DNA from: Blasia pusilla
Taxonomy: Eukaryota; Marchantiophyta; Marchantiopsida; Blasiales
NCBI GenBank assembly: GCA_050084515.1
Contig: CM114272.1
Coordinates: 18,910,001 to 18,974,000 of the forward strand
Direction of reading: 5' to 3'
Length of the DNA: 64,000 nt
Each line of letters opens with the position of its first letter. Position 1 is the first letter of the stretch. The notes beneath the pieces are model-generated. The model was not told the DNA's origin. It made no database searches and saw nothing but the letters and a program-made list of their open reading frames with translations. Below, piece after piece: positions 34,400 through 47,059 of the stretch. The translations under genes were made by a program, and so were the position numbers.

Positions 34400-35140
34400 A
34401 TGGACGACATGGGCCATCGGGGCATGCGTCGTTTCTTGGGTGCAGTGGGCACCATTGACTTAGATGATTTTATCCATGAGTTCAACATGTGGTGCGACTT
34501 CCAGGAGATACGGACCCCGACACGGTTCAACCCTTTCATGGCATGGAAGGGGTTGTTCCAGCACTTGGAGGGTCCTCCGATGGATGACTACATGAAGTTT
34601 TGATCACTATATTTAGTAGAGATCGATGCCTGGAGGATGTATTGGGCTCCAATGTATGTGTCCACCAGTGGTCGCGAGGGATATGATGGGATTGTGAGAG
34701 GAGAGAGACCCACACCATCAGCCCGAAGATTAGATGGAGAGAAGGGCAGTGAGACACGCAATGTGGCAGAGACCTCTAGTAGTAGAGGGCCACCCAGCTT
34801 CAGCCCCATAGTGGAGTTCTTCTGACAGTTGGGGAAGAGCTACCATGGCGTACGCACCGAAAAGCTGAAGAGTCTACAGGATTTTCAGCGATGATTGGGT
34901 GAGAGTCTGAGAGAGGTATTGACGCGCATGAGGAGGTTCATCATTGCTACGTATGGAGTGACTAAGGCGCAGTCAGTCCAGTATTGGTACGGGGTTCTGG
35001 ACCGAGAACTACGGAGGAGAGTCCGAGATGCGGTGTTGATTCACACATCGAAGCCCACATTGAAGGTGGTCTTTGAGTTGTCTGAGCGTATTGAGCTCAA
35101 CATGAGTGAAAAGCACGTAGTGATCACTGGATTTTCTTGA
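34400..35140 (+). pseudogene. Gag remnant (copy D)
   Basis: Capsid-like protein in three pieces: 34400-34603, 34637-34825 and 34895-35140, separated by a TGA at 34601, a TGA near 34823 and a frame change. The last piece (L-R-R-R-V-R-D-A-V-L..T-L-K-V-V-F-E-L-S-E-R-I-E-L) aligns with B's Gag C-terminal helices. No CCHC knuckle could be read downstream. Confidence 0.65.
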
Positions 35141-35679
35141 GAGCGGGTCCACGGCGGCGGTGACCCCACAGTGCCCAATGAGCACCGATTACCAGCAGGG
35201 CGGTGTTAGAGAGAGCACCCTAACCCGGGTGAGGATCTCGCCAGTATGGGATTTATGTGTAGTGCAGCCCAGGTTAAGGCAGCTACAGTGGTGACTCGGG
35301 GTGCTACGAGAGGCACCGAGCCATCGAGAGGTGGAGTTGAGATTGACCCACCAGAGGGGACCGATGGGCGGCAGGCCAAGGTTCCATATTCATTCACATT
35401 GTTAGAGGCACTACACACACCATCGATGGTGCCTCGACGACCAATAGTGCCTACAGCTCAGACACCTACGTCGACGTCACGAGGAGTTGGAGTGACAACT
35501 TCTATGCCCGCTCGAGTGGAGTCAGTGTCAACCATAGTGTTGGAGGTGGCCACCAGAGTGAGTCAGACTCCACTATTTTCCGCCATAGAGTTGGCGACGT
35601 TGGGAGTTGGACGGTGAGGTGTTCGGTTGGCGCCATGTTGTGTGAGCGTGGAGAGATTCACGCTTCTTGTTCAGAGGTA

Positions 35680-36060
35680 GTTGAGGAGGTGGTGGACTTG
35701 CCCTCGAGCCGGTGCTCGGGGCGTTCCCACCGAAGTCATGGCATCTTCAACTTGGCGAAGTTGGTAGATATGCCATTTCGACCGGCCATAGAGCGGCGGT
35801 GGTGATACGGAGTAGTGTTCTTGGATAATCGAAAGCCGAGTATTTCGCTTGGTTAGTCCGACGAGGACAGTATACCACCCGCAACGTATCCTACATGATT
35901 CGGGAGCGCAACCCTTGATGTTAGGGAAGACGGCGTGTTTAGCGTTGGGGTTACGGAAGGCCGACATTGAGCCTTGTCCCTTCTAGATAGAGACCTCGAT
36001 TGGGGGCGTGTCACCCATGCACTATATGACTCGACAGGAGATAGTTGTCAGAGTCTAGCC
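35680..36060 (+). pseudogene. retropepsin domain (copy D), DSGA intact
   Basis: Reads F-R-L-V-S-P..H-D-S-G-A-Q-P-L-M-L-G-K then G-L-R-K-A-D-I-E. The catalytic D-S-G survives in D although the flanking frame is broken upstream (near 35800). Useful as a reference for the damaged copies A and C. Confidence 0.65.
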
Positions 36061-36462
36061 AGAGCATGAGACGGATAGTGCTATGGTGCGCACACGTGCG
36101 ATTACGACACCAGATGAGTCGTACGATGTGTTGGTAGGGAGTACAGTGTTATATCCCCTAGGATTCATCCTTGACTTCTAGGAGGAGACCGTTGCTTATC
36201 AGCCAGGATGGCGGTCAGGTGACGGCCGGATGAGTCAATTACCCGTGCAGTTTGCGGGACGAGGTGGTCGACCACGAGGCAAGTTTGTGACCACGTTGGC
36301 GGCTTTCACAGGTAGTGTTAGCTAGCCAGGAGAGTTGTTGGAGGGGAACGCACATGCGGAGGATGTCCAAGTAGCAGATAGTCCCACGGAGAGACAGGCC
36401 ATGGCGGGTGTCTCTTCCCATGTTGGCGAGACCTCTTGGCGTGGAGACGTTGACCCCACTAG

Positions 36463-38382
36463 ATAATCCACGATAGACCGAATAACCATCTTCTGTCTAT
36501 GTAGTGTTGGTTGCAAAGCTTTATGATAGCCTTTGGTACATTTTTTTGTTTCCTTATCCATATATGGTGCATTTGGATTTAATGGTCCACATAGCTCGTG
36601 AACCATGCAATTAGCAACTTTAGAATATAACCTTGGATGGGTAGCTTGATCCGGGATTTTTGCTGAAATGATACAATCATAATCAGAAGTATGGTTTATC
36701 CTCGTGACCTCAAATAATAAGAACGTGCACATGTGGAAAACCTCTTTTTTGGAATTCCACTACATGGATGCATTCGAAAACTCGAACCAATATTTGCTTG
36801 TTGATGATATGTTGTAATAACTCCTTCATTTTCCTCTAAAAATCCCGCACAGCCAAATCAGATCAATCAACAGCAGATTGACCAGGTAATAAGGCTGATG
36901 TAATCTCCTTCCACTTAAGATTGCATGTAATGATCAAAAAGTAGTCAGGCTTTCCCAAATGTCTCACAATTGTCATTGCATCCTAATGCAATTGATGCTT
37001 ATGATGTGGCCCTCTAGTAAAAGAAGAGGGTAATATTATGCGTCTCCCGAATCTTCTACTATCCATATCATGTCAATGCATGGCATCCTTTAAACCTTGA
37101 CATAATTCATCCCTCAACTTCTTCTAATTCAAGCAAACCCATGATAATCTTTGCATCTCTAAAAGGCCATAAAGGTCAACCATATATTCTTGAGTAAGTC
37201 AACCAAATCGCAATAAGCGATTCTCATCTTCAGCTCCAATCCGCGTTTGAAGTCCAAAACATCCAAATTTCCAAGTCGTAACACTCTTTGACCTTCTTTC
37301 CTCAATATTATCACCATCAAATATTTTCTCATCTATATAACCATCTGAAGGTTCAATGTATCCCTCCTCCCCACGAATAATATGGCCTAGGCGTTCGGGT
37401 CTTAATCCGAGTCTCACAAAGGGTATTCTGGGATGCCAACTTACTTCACCATAGATAAATAATAGAACAAAGTGTAATGGAATTATGCTTCATTAAGGTC
37501 AAATATGTGCCTAACTCCTCCTCCATGTAGTCGTACAATTATATTACAATGGTCAACGTGTTCATTTCCATCACCCGGTAAAATAGCCGCAACCTCAAAA
37601 GTAGTTGGTAAGTTATAATGTTTTGCATCGACATCTCTCTTACTTTCCTTGAGAATGATCTGCATATTAAGATCACTTTCTTCATATGCCATACGATGGA
37701 ATATCTTCATATGTGGATTGCACTCATACAACATGTCTTGTTGCCCTTTCAAGATGTCTATGTTAAGATCAAAAGATCTAAACATAACTCTTCCACAATT
37801 CTCTAATTCATTTGTAGTATCATGAATATAGAGTTGAGCAAATTGGGGATGCCCACCTACATCATGATGTAAGGGTCCAATATAATGATAGATTCTTCCT
37901 TGGATCCTAAGGTGTCCAATGCCATCAACTTATTCATTTGCGTGCATACCAATAGATGCAAGTTGAAGCCCTGAATTGTAAGGTCGAGCATGTGTAAGGA
38001 AATGAAGACTTCTAGGACCAACACTCGTGATAAAAAAATTTTAAAATGGAGGAGACCATATGCTCCCATGGCCACAACACATGCCATATTGTAAGTCGCT
38101 AAACTTTGTACATTTGACCATTTCACATTTCCAATGCAAGGCAGAGCATGATGGATATATTTCTGTCATAAAATCCAACGTATGATGACCGTTGATATGA
38201 CTAAAACTCCTCTGTAATTGCAACTTTATAATATCACTCTCTTGGAAATTTGATCTCCTTGCAAGATTCCATAATATATTTCCTCTTACTATCCTATCAA
38301 CAGTAGACACCTGACGAATTGTAGAAGCATTTTGTATAGTGGCACTTTTTGTAGGTAACACAACTCCATTCGAGGTGAAAGA
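36463..38382 (-). pseudogene. Helitron Rep-type replicase fragment
   Basis: Minus-strand pieces of the Helitron Rep/helicase protein, which initiates rolling-circle replication. Readable blocks in order: C-C-G-H-G-S-I-W and the family's Q-F-A-Q-L-Y-I-H-D-T (about 37810-37840), then after several frame breaks H-L-G-K-P-D-Y-F-L-I-I-T-C-N (36925-36970), K-R-G-F-P-H-V-H-V-L (the HxH Rep motif, about 36720-36750), and S-D-Y-D-C-I-I-S-A-K-I-P-D and K-C-T-K-G-Y-H-K-A. It ends at 36463 just after the Rep region, so the helicase half is missing. Confidence 0.75.
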
Positions 38383-38689
38383 TGTGGAAAACTCCTAAAG
38401 AAGCATAACTGGTGGGAAACGACTCTCACACTCATACACCACCATTGAGAACAAAATTTGTAATGAGAGAATCAGTGGAGGCTGGTCCCTTCTCAATTAT
38501 ATAGGGTATGTATAAGCAACCCTAACCCTAAACTTAACCATAGTCTCGAGTTAGACTAACTATGATTAACTAGCCCTAGTTAAGATAATCGCGCTTAATT
38601 GACTAACCAAGATTAAGCTTCCCTACTTCGTATGAGTACCAAAGTAGCAGTTCAGGAGTCTCATGAGTTTGACTATAACTCAATTTTCA
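38383..38689 (-). repeat. copia-2 3' LTR
   Basis: Starts TGAAAATTGAG right after the polypurine tract. Contains CCTATATAATTGAG (around 38505), a TATA-like site. Its end near 38383 (CCACA) is a guess because there is no second LTR to compare. Confidence 0.6.
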
Positions 38690-38826
38690 ATACTCCCCCT
38701 CAAGTTCATATCGATATCTCTAAAGCCTAAATCATTTCTAAACATCTCAAACTTATCTCTAGACAATGCCTTTGTAAAGATGTCAACAATTTGCTGATCT
38801 GTACCTATATTCATAAGATCAATTTC

Positions 38827-40371
38827 TCATGCAAGTACTTCCTCTCTGATAAAATGATAATGCACCTGAACATGCTTTGTACGAGCATGAAACACATGAT
38901 TATTAGCAAACTTGATGCTACTAATATTGTCTGCATATATTACACTAGGTCCTAAGTTACTAACACCAATCTCAACAAGTAATCGATGAAGCCACATCGC
39001 CTTACATGCTGCATTGGTTGCTCCTCGGTACTCACCCTCTGTTGAATATAAAGTAACTGTAGGTTGCTTATTTGAAGCCCAACTTATAGCTGCGCTTCCC
39101 AAAGTAAATGAATAACCAGATGTGGAGTGTCGATCAGACACTCTTCCAGTCCAATCAGCATCTGTGAATCCCTATAATTCAAAACTTGCAGAAGGTTCAA
39201 ATTGAAACCCGAATTGAATAGAGAATTTCACATATCGCATAATCCTCCTCACAGAATCAAGGTGAGGTTTTCGAGGTGCTTGCATAAACTGGCTCACTAG
39301 GCCAACAACATAACTTTAATCTGATCTAGTTATATTTAGATAGATCAAACTTCCAACCATGCACATGTACATATTAGAATCTACAAACAACTCTCCTTCC
39401 TCCACTCTTAGCTTCACACACTGGTCCAACGGTGTAGAGATTGGCTTACAAACCGTCATACCATATTTTGAAAGCATATGAAGAGCAAATTTTCGTTGTA
39501 GTAACCACATGCTCTCTTCAACCTTGATAAACTCAATACCAAGGAAGTACTTGAGTTCTCCCAAGTCCTTCATATCAAATTCTGCTTGTAACTTAAACTT
39601 GACTTGTTGTACAATTTCTTCAGTACTCCCAATAATCAGGAGATTGCCAACATACAACAGAATAAGAACCGTATGATCTTGTCCTCTCAAGACATATAAC
39701 GAGGAGTTAGAATCACATACCCTAAAATCCTACTCTTGTAGGACGTATGTAATCTTGCCATATCAAGCTCTTAGAGCTTGTTTGAGCCCGTATAGAACTT
39801 TCTTCAACCTGCATAAGCGAAATGGAAACTTGGGATGCTCGTATCCAGGTGGTTGAGTCATATAGACCTCCTCTTATAGATCTCCATTCAAGAAGGCATT
39901 CTTGACGTTCATGTGATGTAATCTCCAATTCTTACTTACTACAACTACAACCATTGTTCTCGTAGTCGCCATCTTTACAACAAGGCTAAATATTTCCTCA
40001 TAATCAATGTCATATTGTTGTGCATAACCCTTAGCCACCAATCTCGCTTTGTATATGTTAATTGTACCATCTTGATTGCGCTTGATTTTGTAAACCCATT
40101 TGCAACCAATAGCTTCCTTACCGGAAGGTATATCAACCAATTCCCATGTCTGTTGATATCTTAATGCAGCAAGCTCTCCCTCCATAGCTTCAATCCATTC
40201 GACTTTACTTGCAGCTTCTTCAAAATAACTCGGCTCTTGTTCTTCAAGGGTAGTCATCATATATGCATGATGTATCAAGGAAACCTTCATTTGTGAATCT
40301 ATGAACTGGATGTGTAACTCTACTTGATCTACGAAGTTTTTGTTCACAAGTAAATGCCTCTGACACCTCAC
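38827..40371 (-). pseudogene. copia-2 reverse transcriptase and RNase H
   Basis: RT pieces: 39874-40371 ([28 protein letters not shown]) and 39316-39690, where the expected Y-V-D-D box reads Y-V-G-N, which would abolish activity. RNase H: 38827-39141 (S-T-S-G-Y-S-F, T-E-G-E-Y, Y-A-D-N, H-A-R-T-K-H). Frame breaks lie between. Confidence 0.85.
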
Positions 40372-40452
40372 TCAAGCTCTGACTAGTGTCAATAGACTGA
40401 ATACGTACTCTTCCCCTCCATGGACTCACAGATTTAATTAATGAATCTAGTC

Positions 40453-41830
40453 CTACACTAGTATTTGGGGAAGTTGAAGACAATGTCTGTTGGTTTTGGT
40501 CATATTCTCCCCCTCAACAGACGAGTTTAGAGGTGGAATAGGCTCAAATGGAGCATACTTTATCTCATCAAAGACAACATCGCGACTAATAGTAGGCTGC
40601 CTATAGGATGGAATGTAGCACTTACATCCCTTAGTTCTATCAACATAGCCAATCAAGATACATCTTTCAGACTTGAGGTCTAATTTCTGACGTCTCTGAG
40701 AAGGAACATGAGCATAACAAATACAGCCAAATACTTTAAGAAGGAGAAATCAAGTTTACTTCCTGTGAAGACTTCGAATGGAGTTTTATTATGAACTCTT
40801 GTTGTAGGATTTTGGTTGATTAAGAAGACTGCACATGCTACAGCCTCTGCCCAATATATCTTAGGCATGTTCTTCTCATTCAGCATAGCTCGTGCCGCTT
40901 CAACAATATGTCAATTTTTCCTCTCAGCTACTCCATTTTGTTGTGGAGTGTAATGGCAAGTCACTTGACGTTGGATGCCATTTCTGACGTAAATAGTCAT
41001 CAAAATTTGTTGAAAGATACTCTCCTCCTCCATCACAACGCAATTTCAAAATGTGTTCTCCAGTCTAGTTCTCTATTAGAACTCTGAATGTTTGGAACAC
41101 TGAGAATACCTCTGAGTTGGCTTTCAAAAATTATACCCATATATACCTAGAGAAGTCATCAATAAATGAAACAAAGTACTGACAACCACTAAGGCTATGT
41201 TGTGATGTTGTCCACACATCATTGTGGATGAACTCCAATATCTTGGATGCTCTTCTACCTTGCTTTGGAAAAGGAAATCTAGCTTCTTTTCCAAACTGGC
41301 AAGGAGGACATACCTCTAGCATAGTAGGACTCGCTAATTTAGGGAATCCTATTACTATATTAGATGGTAAACGACTGTGTAATCTTTGAAGATTTATATG
41401 TCCGATTCTTTTATGCCACATATTTAGATCTGTGACTTATTGGCCGGTTTGACCATACATTGTTGTTTGAATCTCTGGCATAGAAACATCTAATTTGAGC
41501 ATTCTATCAGATCTAGTTCCTTTGGCTATCGTACTCTAGTCATCCATTGTTTCAATGAAACAACCATGTGCGTTAAACTTCACTTAACAACCGCGTTCTA
41601 CTATCTGTCCTACAGAGATCAATTTTCTTGCAATGGTAGGAACATAGAGAAAATTTCCAAGAGCACAAAGACCATCTGATGCTATTGAAACTTTACCGGT
41701 ATGCGTGATATGATGTTAAGTGTCATCTCCTATGAGCACGATTGTAGGATCTTTTAGCGACTCCAAACTACTGAACCATTTAGCTTGTGAGGTCATGTGA
41801 TTTGATGCACTAGAGTCAATATACCAAATC
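40453..41830 (-). pseudogene. copia-2 protease and integrase
   Basis: Protease region near 41790-41830 gives W-Y-I-D-S-S-A-S-N-H-M (the D-S-x-A-S copia form). GAG-pre-integrase W-H-K-R-I-G-H-I and C-P-P-C-Q-F-G-K at 41290-41421, then I-H-N-D-V-W (D of the core) and F-V-S-F-I-D-D-F-S-R. The C-terminal part at 40680-40886 has N-M-P-K-I-Y-W-A-E-A and H-N-K-T-P-F-E. Broken by several stops. Confidence 0.85.
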
Positions 41831-41984
41831 TGCTCTCGAGTCTTTCTTAACCATTGCTCCTATATGACGAGTCATGACCAAGAGATGCTCTATTTGTGAA
41901 TGTCGTTGTTCTTGGTACCGCTCTTGGTGTTGTTGCTCCATATAGTTTTATTGTTGTAAGGCTCCTATTCTCAGATCTGCCTTC

Positions 41985-42844
41985 TTCTTGAAGCAAAACT
42001 TTGCATTGTGACCCTTTATCCCACAGTAATTGCAAGATCCAAGGACCCTCTATTGCTGACCTCGACCCCAACGATTTTCACCATCACCACCTTGTGGTTG
42101 TGTTTGGTACTAGTTTGTAGTTGATTGAGTGACGTTATATTGAGTGCCTCTTCCTCCATATGCTTGATATCCACCACAAACAAGGAAGCTTCTACCACAA
42201 TCCTTGCCTCTGTTTGATCCATAACCTGCAAATAACGTACTCTCTTAAAGACTAGACGAGCTATTGCTGCCTACTAGGCGCATCTCTTCAGTGATTAATA
42301 GTGGGACTAACTATTGAAAGGTTGGATACTTCTCTCTCACAGGGATAGAGGTCTCAAAGGAGTTGTAATCCTTTGGAAGACCTTGAAAAGTGAACAAAAT
42401 GAGATCATCATCTTCTACTGTCACTCCAATACTATTCAACTGATCAACAATATGTCTGATACTCAAAATATAATCATTGATGCTCTACGATCCTTTCCTC
42501 GCTTTGTTCTAGTGTTGTTTGAATTGAAGCTTTCTAGCCTTTGTAGATGTCTGGAACAGCTTTTCCAATGTATCCTAGGCCTCCTTCGGAATATCAAAAT
42601 CTTGAATGTGACCTATCATTGGCGAACTGATCATTATTGAAATATAGTGGATTACTTGCCTTGCACGTTTGTTCCAAGCGCGAACATTCAAGTATGTTGA
42701 GTCACTTTCTAGCTTGGCCTCATCACATGTGACAAGCTCCCATAGTTCTTGACCCATGAAAAATTGTTTCATGCGAAACTTCAAGACATTGTAATTCTGC
42801 TTATCTAGCTTCTCGCCTGTGATTGATGCTAAGGCATACTCCAT
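41985..42844 (-). pseudogene. copia-2 Gag
   Basis: Starts ATG at 42844 (M-E-Y-A-L-A-S) with L-D-K-Q-N-Y-N-V-L-K-F-R-M and F-M-G-Q-E-L-W-E-L-V, the typical copia Gag start. A CCHC knuckle C-N-Y-C-G-I-K-G-H-N-A-K-F-C is intact at about 41994-42036. The middle is frame-broken. Confidence 0.82.
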
Positions 42845-43304
42845 GACGAACGATTTCACTCACAAAAATATAATTTCAGGCTCTCTACTGCTCCAATTGA
42901 AGCATAGACCACTCCTACACAGAAATTGACATGAAATTTACCAAAATTGATCAACTGTATGAAAGAACTAGTCGAAATTGGCCTCTAGAGAACAAATATC
43001 ACAACTTTTCTTCACTAATTGCACTTTCCTGCATTGAAATTGCTACTGCATGAGCTCAGAATGTCAAAATTGAGCGATTTTGGGTGCGTTGGAAAGCTCT
43101 CGACAAGTTCTTCAAGAGGAATAAAACTTGCCTTTGGCAGCGTTATGGCTATTGCGGATCCAGATGGCTAAATTAAGTGAGAAAGCCCTAAAAAATGCCT
43201 CCAAAATTGTATCATCGTCAAAGCTCCACCTGAAATCTACACCCACTGAGCTCTAAACAAAATTTCCTTCTCCCAAACTGAATTTGTGCCTTCTCTTGCC
43301 TCTC

Positions 43305-43436
43305 TGTTGTGCACATATACATCGCTACATAACATACAGCGCTGTCACCGAACACACACACACACACAAACATGCACGATCCCATGCTAACTCATGGCAT
43401 CCAAGCAACGAGACAAAAAGTACTAAAATATCTCCA
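43305..43436 (-). repeat. terminal module Y of copy B
   Basis: 132 bp, TGGAGATATT to GTGCACAACA on the minus strand, right after the purine-rich AGGTGGGCGAT. Homologous to 5578-5703. Unrelated sequence follows; no module X is attached here. Confidence 0.8.
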
Positions 43437-43629
43437 ATCGCCCACCTAGCTGGTGGTTAGGTCCCTCTAACTCAAGATAGCCATCTATCCCTACCTACCA
43501 TGACATACATCTCTCGGACACTAAGAGCAAGAAAGGTTGGGTGCTCATGTGGCCCCATCGTTAGTCGCCTTCCTGTCAGCCATGTCATAGAGAAAGTCGG
43601 AATCGAAATCTATCTAGTATTTCTTCTAT

Positions 43630-44129
43630 GTACATCTGGGACACATCCATCATCCTCGAGGAACCCTAGTGAGAGGTGGCGTCAGACATGCCATATGCCA
43701 ACCTCTCGAACATCCATCACAGACTAGCATCGTGGCCGCACCACGGGCAGAACCACACAACATACAACGCAAGCTTACAAGAACTACTGCTAAGCTCGGA
43801 TCTACTATACCATCAATGTTAGGAAGGTGACATGGCGCACAATTACGCACATGGTCCTTCCATATCATACCATCACGTCCCTCCAGCAAGAGAACACCGG
43901 ATGGCAAACCGTCACGGACTCTTAGGATAGTGCGCCCTGCAGTCACATCCAACGTCGTCGATGTCGTCTGCTGTAAGTAGACATAATCTCCCTGATGAAA
44001 CCTCCGGATAGTTGGTTGATAACCACCACCCCGAATAGTCGCATACCTTAACGTATCCCGGTGCTGCGCAATCGCCAAGTTCTCGAACGCCATGGGCATC
44101 CATACATCTAGGTCATCAGGGTCCAGCAT
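43630..44129 (-). pseudogene. integrase C-terminus and PHD finger (copy B)
   Basis: Same arrangement as copy A: G-D-Y-V-Y-L-Q, E-G-R-D-G..W-K-D-H, then C-M-L-C, C-D-G-C and H-M-A-C in frame (43650-43800). Just after P-P-L-T-R-V-P the frame breaks; the final C-P-R-C is readable in another frame (about 43625-43640). Conservation of all zinc ligands in two separate copies argues that the PHD finger was part of the active ancestor. Confidence 0.82.
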
Positions 44130-44199
44130 CTCACTAGCATCTCGACGAATGGCCGTAGATAAATCTGGCTCTCGGGCATAAAGTAGTGAGTACGTTGAA

Positions 44200-44720
44200 A
44201 AAGAAACTTAGGATGCCTGCGTGCTGAATCTGTATCCCATCGCCAACCAGGGCAACTAGAGGTCCCAATCTCCTAGGTGACCTCTCTACAAGCCATACTT
44301 GCGTAAACCCCTCTTCACCCCCTGCACAACTCTCTTCGCTAATCCATCCGCCTCGGGATGATCTCGGAAGTCGTACCGTGGTCGATTAACGCTTGATCAC
44401 ACAAGGCCTAGAACTCACCGCAAAACTCGGTACGCTGGTCTATCAACACCTCAGCCGGTGCGCCATAATGACTCAACACTCTATCAAGGAAGGCATAAGC
44501 TACTCCCTCACTTGCTTTGTCAGGAAATGCAACCAACTTGATCCACTTCGAGAACTGCTCGGCCATCACCAACACATAACGATTGTGATGCTCCGTCAAA
44601 GGTAAAGGTCCTGCAAAATCCAAACTCCATCTATACCTTAAGCCCATGATTGGTAATGGATGCAATTGTGGAGTTGGAGCATTGAATGATGCTCAGACCC
44701 GATCACACACCATGCATTTG
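44200..44720 (-). pseudogene. integrase core (copy B)
   Basis: Segment 44408-44665 reads W-S-L-D-F-A-G-P, K-A-S-E-G-V-A-Y-A-F-L and V-L-I-D-Q-R-T-E-F (G to R at the position after D-Q). The Glu-containing A-D-G-L-A-K-R lies near 44330-44360 in a shifted frame, with E replaced by K. Inactive. Confidence 0.82.
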
Positions 44721-45087
44721 GCAACAAACTGCTGAACGTCAGTCTGCATGCCTCACCACCAATATTGAATCTAGAGCAAGTTATACGTCCGCTTCATCCC
44801 AAAGTGACCCAACTCCTCATGGGCATGTTGCAATAGTCGTGCTCTTTGCTAAGGATGTGGCACTACGCGTACTCTACCATCCTCCCAAACCCTCAAAATA
44901 TGTGTCCCCTCCCAATGGAACCGTCTAGCCCGCTGTAGGATCCGATTCCGCTCTCTAGCATCCACGGTGCTCGCCAACGCTTCCTTTACGAAGGTACTCC
45001 AAGACTACTCCATCATCATGAATATCTCGGCCATCTGTCGTCTCCTCACTAGCCCCGGATCCAAGGACTCTCCACTAGACCTCGCCA

Positions 45088-46674
45088 TTAAAGTCTCCAC
45101 ACTCTGGCTCTCCATAGGCAACATGCTATGGAGAGCCATACGTAGAAATACGCTGACGCGTGCCATCTTGGCACTAAATCCTCATCACTTTCTCCATACC
45201 ATCGAGCTCCAGTCGCATCTTGCTGACTCGGGCATGGGTTACAACTCAACCCATCTGCATCTTGGTTGAGCGTCCCAGGTCTATGTACCACCTGAAATCA
45301 ATACTCCTGCAACAACAGAGCCTATCTCGCAAGCTTCCATGTAAGTTTGTCGGACTCCATCAACCACTTCAATGGTTGATGATCAGTGATGATGGTAAAG
45401 GGATTGCCGAATAAGTAACACCTTAAATGCATGACAGCCCACACCGCAGCCAAGCACTCACCCTCATACGAATTGTACTTTGCCTCTGCAGCGTTGTTTG
45501 AGCGGCTAGCGTGAGCCACCACGAACTCTCTACCCTCATCATCATGTTGGGTGAACACCGCTCCAAGCCCCAACATGCTCTAATCTGTGTGCAACTGGAA
45601 AGGACACCCCCTGATCGGTCTCCTCAAGATGGGCGCGGACGTCAACCTATCCTTGAGCAACTGAAATGCTCGCCCTTGCTCATCCCCCCGGTGCCACTCG
45701 TGATCCATCTTGGTCAGGAAGGTTAGCGGCTTTGCAATCGAATTGAATCCCTTGACGTATCGCCGATACAAGTTTTCCAATCCCATGAATGCGCAAACAC
45801 GGCTCACATCTGTAGGGCGTGGAATGCGTGAGATAGCCTCTACCTTGGTTTGCTGAACACCAAGGCCCCCAGGGTATATAGTATGACCCAAGTACTCAAT
45901 CTGGTCGTAGAAGAACTTGCACTTGCTTTGATGTAGCTTCAACCTATGTAATTGCAATCGTCGAAATACCTCCTCTAGATATCGCTCATGCTCCTCAACC
46001 GTGGCGCTAAAGACTACGATGTCATCAATATAACACCTAGCAAAATCCAGACCAGCCAAGATCCTATCCATGACCCTCTAAAACTCATCCAAGGTGTTCT
46101 TAAACCCAAATAGTAAGAACCGCGGCTGGTACAAACTATCCTTTCCGTGAGGATGGATGCCCCAAAATTCTGTCTTCTGCCTGTCCTCCAATCTGATAGA
46201 CAGCTGATGGAATCCGGCTCGCAAATCTAATGAACTGAAGACCTTTGTGTGACCAATTGCATCAAAGATCTCCTCAATGGTGGGCATGGCATACCAATCA
46301 GACTTCGTCTGCCAATTGATAGGTCGGTAATCCCCACACATCCACCTATCCATCCAGTTGCCATGCACATCCTTCTTAGCGGGCATGACAGTGGCAGATG
46401 TATACTCCCCATGTGATATCTCTACTAGTCGTGCTCCGACCAAGTCCTGGCTCCTACTCTGAATCAGTGCCCTCTCCATATCACTGTACCTGTAGGATCG
46501 TTGAAAGATCGGCGTATCACTCGACAACTCAATGTGGATCCCCGCTCCCTTCTGCGTACCCAAATCCTCCATGCTAAATACAAAGCAGCTCCTATAACTC
46601 CTCAGGAATTGATGTATCCGACGCCACTCTCCTCTTGTCAACTTAGGGCCCATATGTGGCTCCCAAGTCTCCAT
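45088..46674 (-). pseudogene. reverse transcriptase and RNase H (copy B)
   Basis: The longest readable RT of the family: 46078-46674 (N-terminal and fingers, L-D-L-R-A-G-F-H-Q-L), one TAG, then 45580-46071 with Y-I-D-D, V-F-S-A-T-V-E-E-H, I-E-Y-L-G-H and the connection V-C-A-F-M-G-L, one TAG, then RNase H at 45322-45576 (G-L-G-A-V-F-T-Q-H, T-D-H-Q-P-L-K-W-L) and V-V-H-R-P-G-T-L-N to 45100. Several Arg-to-Trp changes relative to A are CGG to TGG. Confidence 0.88.
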
Positions 46675-47059
46675 CGTGACTACAGTAGGACTCTCCGGCG
46701 CGAGTATTGGTGGTTGTTATGGTGCAACCCCGTCTCAAACAACAACACTCGGCTGCTCTCCTACAGCCAACTGCAAACTCTGATCTCCTCCACGTGCAAT
46801 GCCCTGAACCACGCTCGATGTTGTGGCTATCATCTCCAAGTGTACCTGCAAAACATCCCAAGAAGTCCAAGGGTGTCTCTTCCGATCTCCCCTGGTGTGT
46901 GAATCTCCTCAGGTCGCGCCCCCAACCACTGCCTCCACCATCTCAGTAGGCATGGGGCTCACCAACGTAACCGATGTGATCTGTCGCGATCTCATGCGGT
47001 GCTACTCATCCATTCCCAAGGTGAGGACCCATGTTAAGCAGCTTAGGTCCATCGCCTGA

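Larger units (their letters stand above)
34120..36462 (+). mobile_element. gypsy-DNMT family, copy D (gag and protease only)
   Basis: Related to copy B: Gag block F-N-P-F-M-A-W-K-G-L-F-Q-H-L-E-G-P-P-M near 34525-34585 against B's F-N-P-F-T-A-W-N-D-M-F-Q-H-L-E-G-A-P-M, then L-G-E-S-L-R-E-V-L-T-R-M-R-R near 34893-34935. Protease D-S-G-A-Q-P-L-M-L-G-K lies near 35897-35930 and the linker at 36105-36330. It stops abruptly at about 36462 where Helitron sequence begins, so methyltransferase, RT, integrase and PHD are missing. Several stops in gag. Confidence 0.75.
38383..42880 (-). mobile_element. Ty1/copia retrotransposon (copia-2), decayed, 5' LTR missing
   Basis: Minus-strand element with gag, protease, integrase, RT and RNase H. 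A classic copia polypurine tract TTGAGGGGGAGTATT (about 38690-38704) precedes the 3' LTR, which begins TGAAAATTGAG at 38689 and probably ends near 38383. No matching 5' LTR is present upstream of gag (42880-43304), so that end is lost. It differs strongly from copia-1 in sequence. Many stops and frame changes. Confidence 0.88.

Noticed and set aside
42880-43304. 5' LTR of copia-2
   Set aside because: It does not match the 3' LTR at 38383-38689; it looks like leader sequence cut off at copy B.
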